20,857 nucleotides of DNA from a virus: positions 1-20,857 of IMG/VR virus record IMGVR_UViG_3300027906_000188, one strand, 5' to 3'. The position numbers and the translations under genes were made by a program. Under the pieces are notes generated by a model. It saw only the letters and a list, made by a program, of their open reading frames with translations, did not search any database and had not been told where the DNA came from. This document shows positions 20,232 to 20,857 of the stretch, one piece after another (within the stretch, counting starts at the first letter, position 1; every line of letters begins with the position of its first letter).

Positions 20232-20857
20232 TTAAGGGGAAGTATTTCTAGTATTTTCCGTTTCAGCTAGTCTTCTATTAACAAACTGGGAGGACTTATC
20301 GTAATGCATGATGTTTCTCATATCATTCATGTATTGCTGTAAGTACTCCTTTTTTAGTACATATATACTTCTCTTCTCTTCGTTCAATTCTACTTCATAT
20401 TCGTAGTTTGAAACTCCTACTACTGGTGCAGGATTTATATCTGCATATGTTGCAGAATCTGGATTTATCATTGTAAATGTAGAGTCTACTCTCTTACCAG
20501 CAGGAAGTATTACTCTACCTTTAGAGTCTTTAACTAATGTTGTTTCGTAATGATGTATATTATTCAAGTCTAATCCATATTTACTTTCTGCAAATCTATA
20601 GATGTCTCTTGATGATAGAGGCCACTCATTATGTACGTTAATAATACCAGCAGTTAATAATACAACCCAATCCAAATCTGCAACACCATAAAGTTCTTCT
20701 GCTACTGTATCTGGTCTAGCACCATCAGAAATTTGATACTTATTAAACAGAGTGAAAACATTCTGTAAATCATCACGAAGTTTAACTCTTCTAAAAAGAT
20801 TCTTAACTCTTACGTATGAACGTGAAGAGTTTTTTGTTTTTAATGGGGACTGATAGT
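20232..20857 (-). CDS. 53: Baseplate wedge subunit gp53, 5'-truncated by window
   Basis: On the minus strand the frame is open from the window end (20857) to TAA at 20232-20234, about 207 residues; the TTG near 20675 is internal, as the upstream residues continue the match. It resembles T4 gp53: ARPDTVAEELYGVADLDWVVLLTAGI corresponds to RPEELANAIYGNPQLYWVLLMCN, and the end (LKKEYLQQYMNDMRNIM) matches the T4 C-terminus. gp53 is a wedge protein of the baseplate and is needed to assemble the tail. It is the only minus-strand gene here, and it converges on gp32 with 2 bases between. The true start lies outside the window. Confidence 0.85.
   Translation of the reverse strand, partial: YQSPLKTKNSSRSYVRVKNLFRRVKLRDDLQNVFTLFNKYQISDGARPDTVAEELYGVADLDWVVLLTAGIINVHNEWPLSSRDIYRFAESKYGLDLNNIHHYETTLVKDSKGRVILPAGKRVDSTFTMINPDSATYADINPAPVVGVSNYEYEVELNEEKRSIYVLKKEYLQQYMNDMRNIMHYDKSSQFVNRRLAETENTRNTSP

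Noticed and set aside
1-20857. tRNA genes, CRISPR arrays, insertion sequences or attachment sites
   Set aside because: No cloverleaf-like segment, spaced direct repeats, transposase or terminal repeats were seen; the only large repeats are fibre-coding.

Overview
This window looks like part of the genome of a marine T4-like myovirus, most likely a cyanophage of Prochlorococcus or Synechococcus. The evidence is the AT-rich, tightly packed, mostly one-direction coding; recognisable T4 core genes (gp32, gp33, gp59, gp53); and cyanophage accessory genes (phoH, thyX, glutaredoxin, 2OG-Fe(II) oxygenases). A DUF1825 protein, a family otherwise typical of cyanobacteria, and tandem glutamine-aptamer RNAs point the same way. 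No photosystem gene, tRNA, transposon or CRISPR is visible here. Family names come from reading the translations, not from database searches.

Layout. (1) 1-8007 is a tail-fibre region: the 3' part of a very long modular fibre ending in a C1q-like tip, two small proteins, a 1120-residue fibre with an uninterrupted collagen-like Gly-X-Y segment, a small conserved protein, a small Ser/Gly/Tyr/Asn-rich protein and a tail-fibre-assembly (chaperone-like) protein. (2) 8019-12277 is a modification cassette: a 2OG-Fe(II) oxygenase, a glycosyltransferase fused to a methyltransferase, a second 2OG oxygenase, a glycosyltransferase with a TPR-like C-terminus and a third oxygenase-like protein (DUF6445 type). 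The last four are chained by 4- to 22-base overlaps. (3) 12323-13851 holds a glutaredoxin, a small membrane protein, a DUF6433-like protein and an unrecognised protein. (4) 13852-14281 is a regulatory island: two glutamine-riboswitch-like aptamers in tandem, a 47-residue YRG-motif peptide and an intrinsic terminator. (5) 14298-19272 is a metabolism and replication run: a P4H-like oxygenase, a small coiled coil, ThyX, a small FmdB-like protein, PhoH, another 2OG oxygenase, an MGME1-like exonuclease, gp33, gp59 and a DUF1825 protein. (6) gp32 has its own promoter and converges, with a 2-base gap, on a minus-strand baseplate wedge gene (gp53) that runs off the window.

Regulation can be read directly in several places. 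Near-consensus host-type sigma-70 promoters (TTGNNN, 17 bases, TATANT) precede the coiled-coil gene at 3099, the membrane-protein gene, the P4H-like gene, the coiled-coil/thyX pair and gp32. T4-type late boxes (NATAAATA) precede the genes at 2752, 3389 and 15701. Two CDSs are cut by the window ends: the first fibre is open from base 2, and gp53 is open to base 20857.

The parts most worth a second look are the tandem glutamine aptamers, which can also form a competing hairpin between them, and the dense set of 2OG oxygenases and glycosyltransferases beside long fibres, which may be a system for modifying the virion or the host surface.
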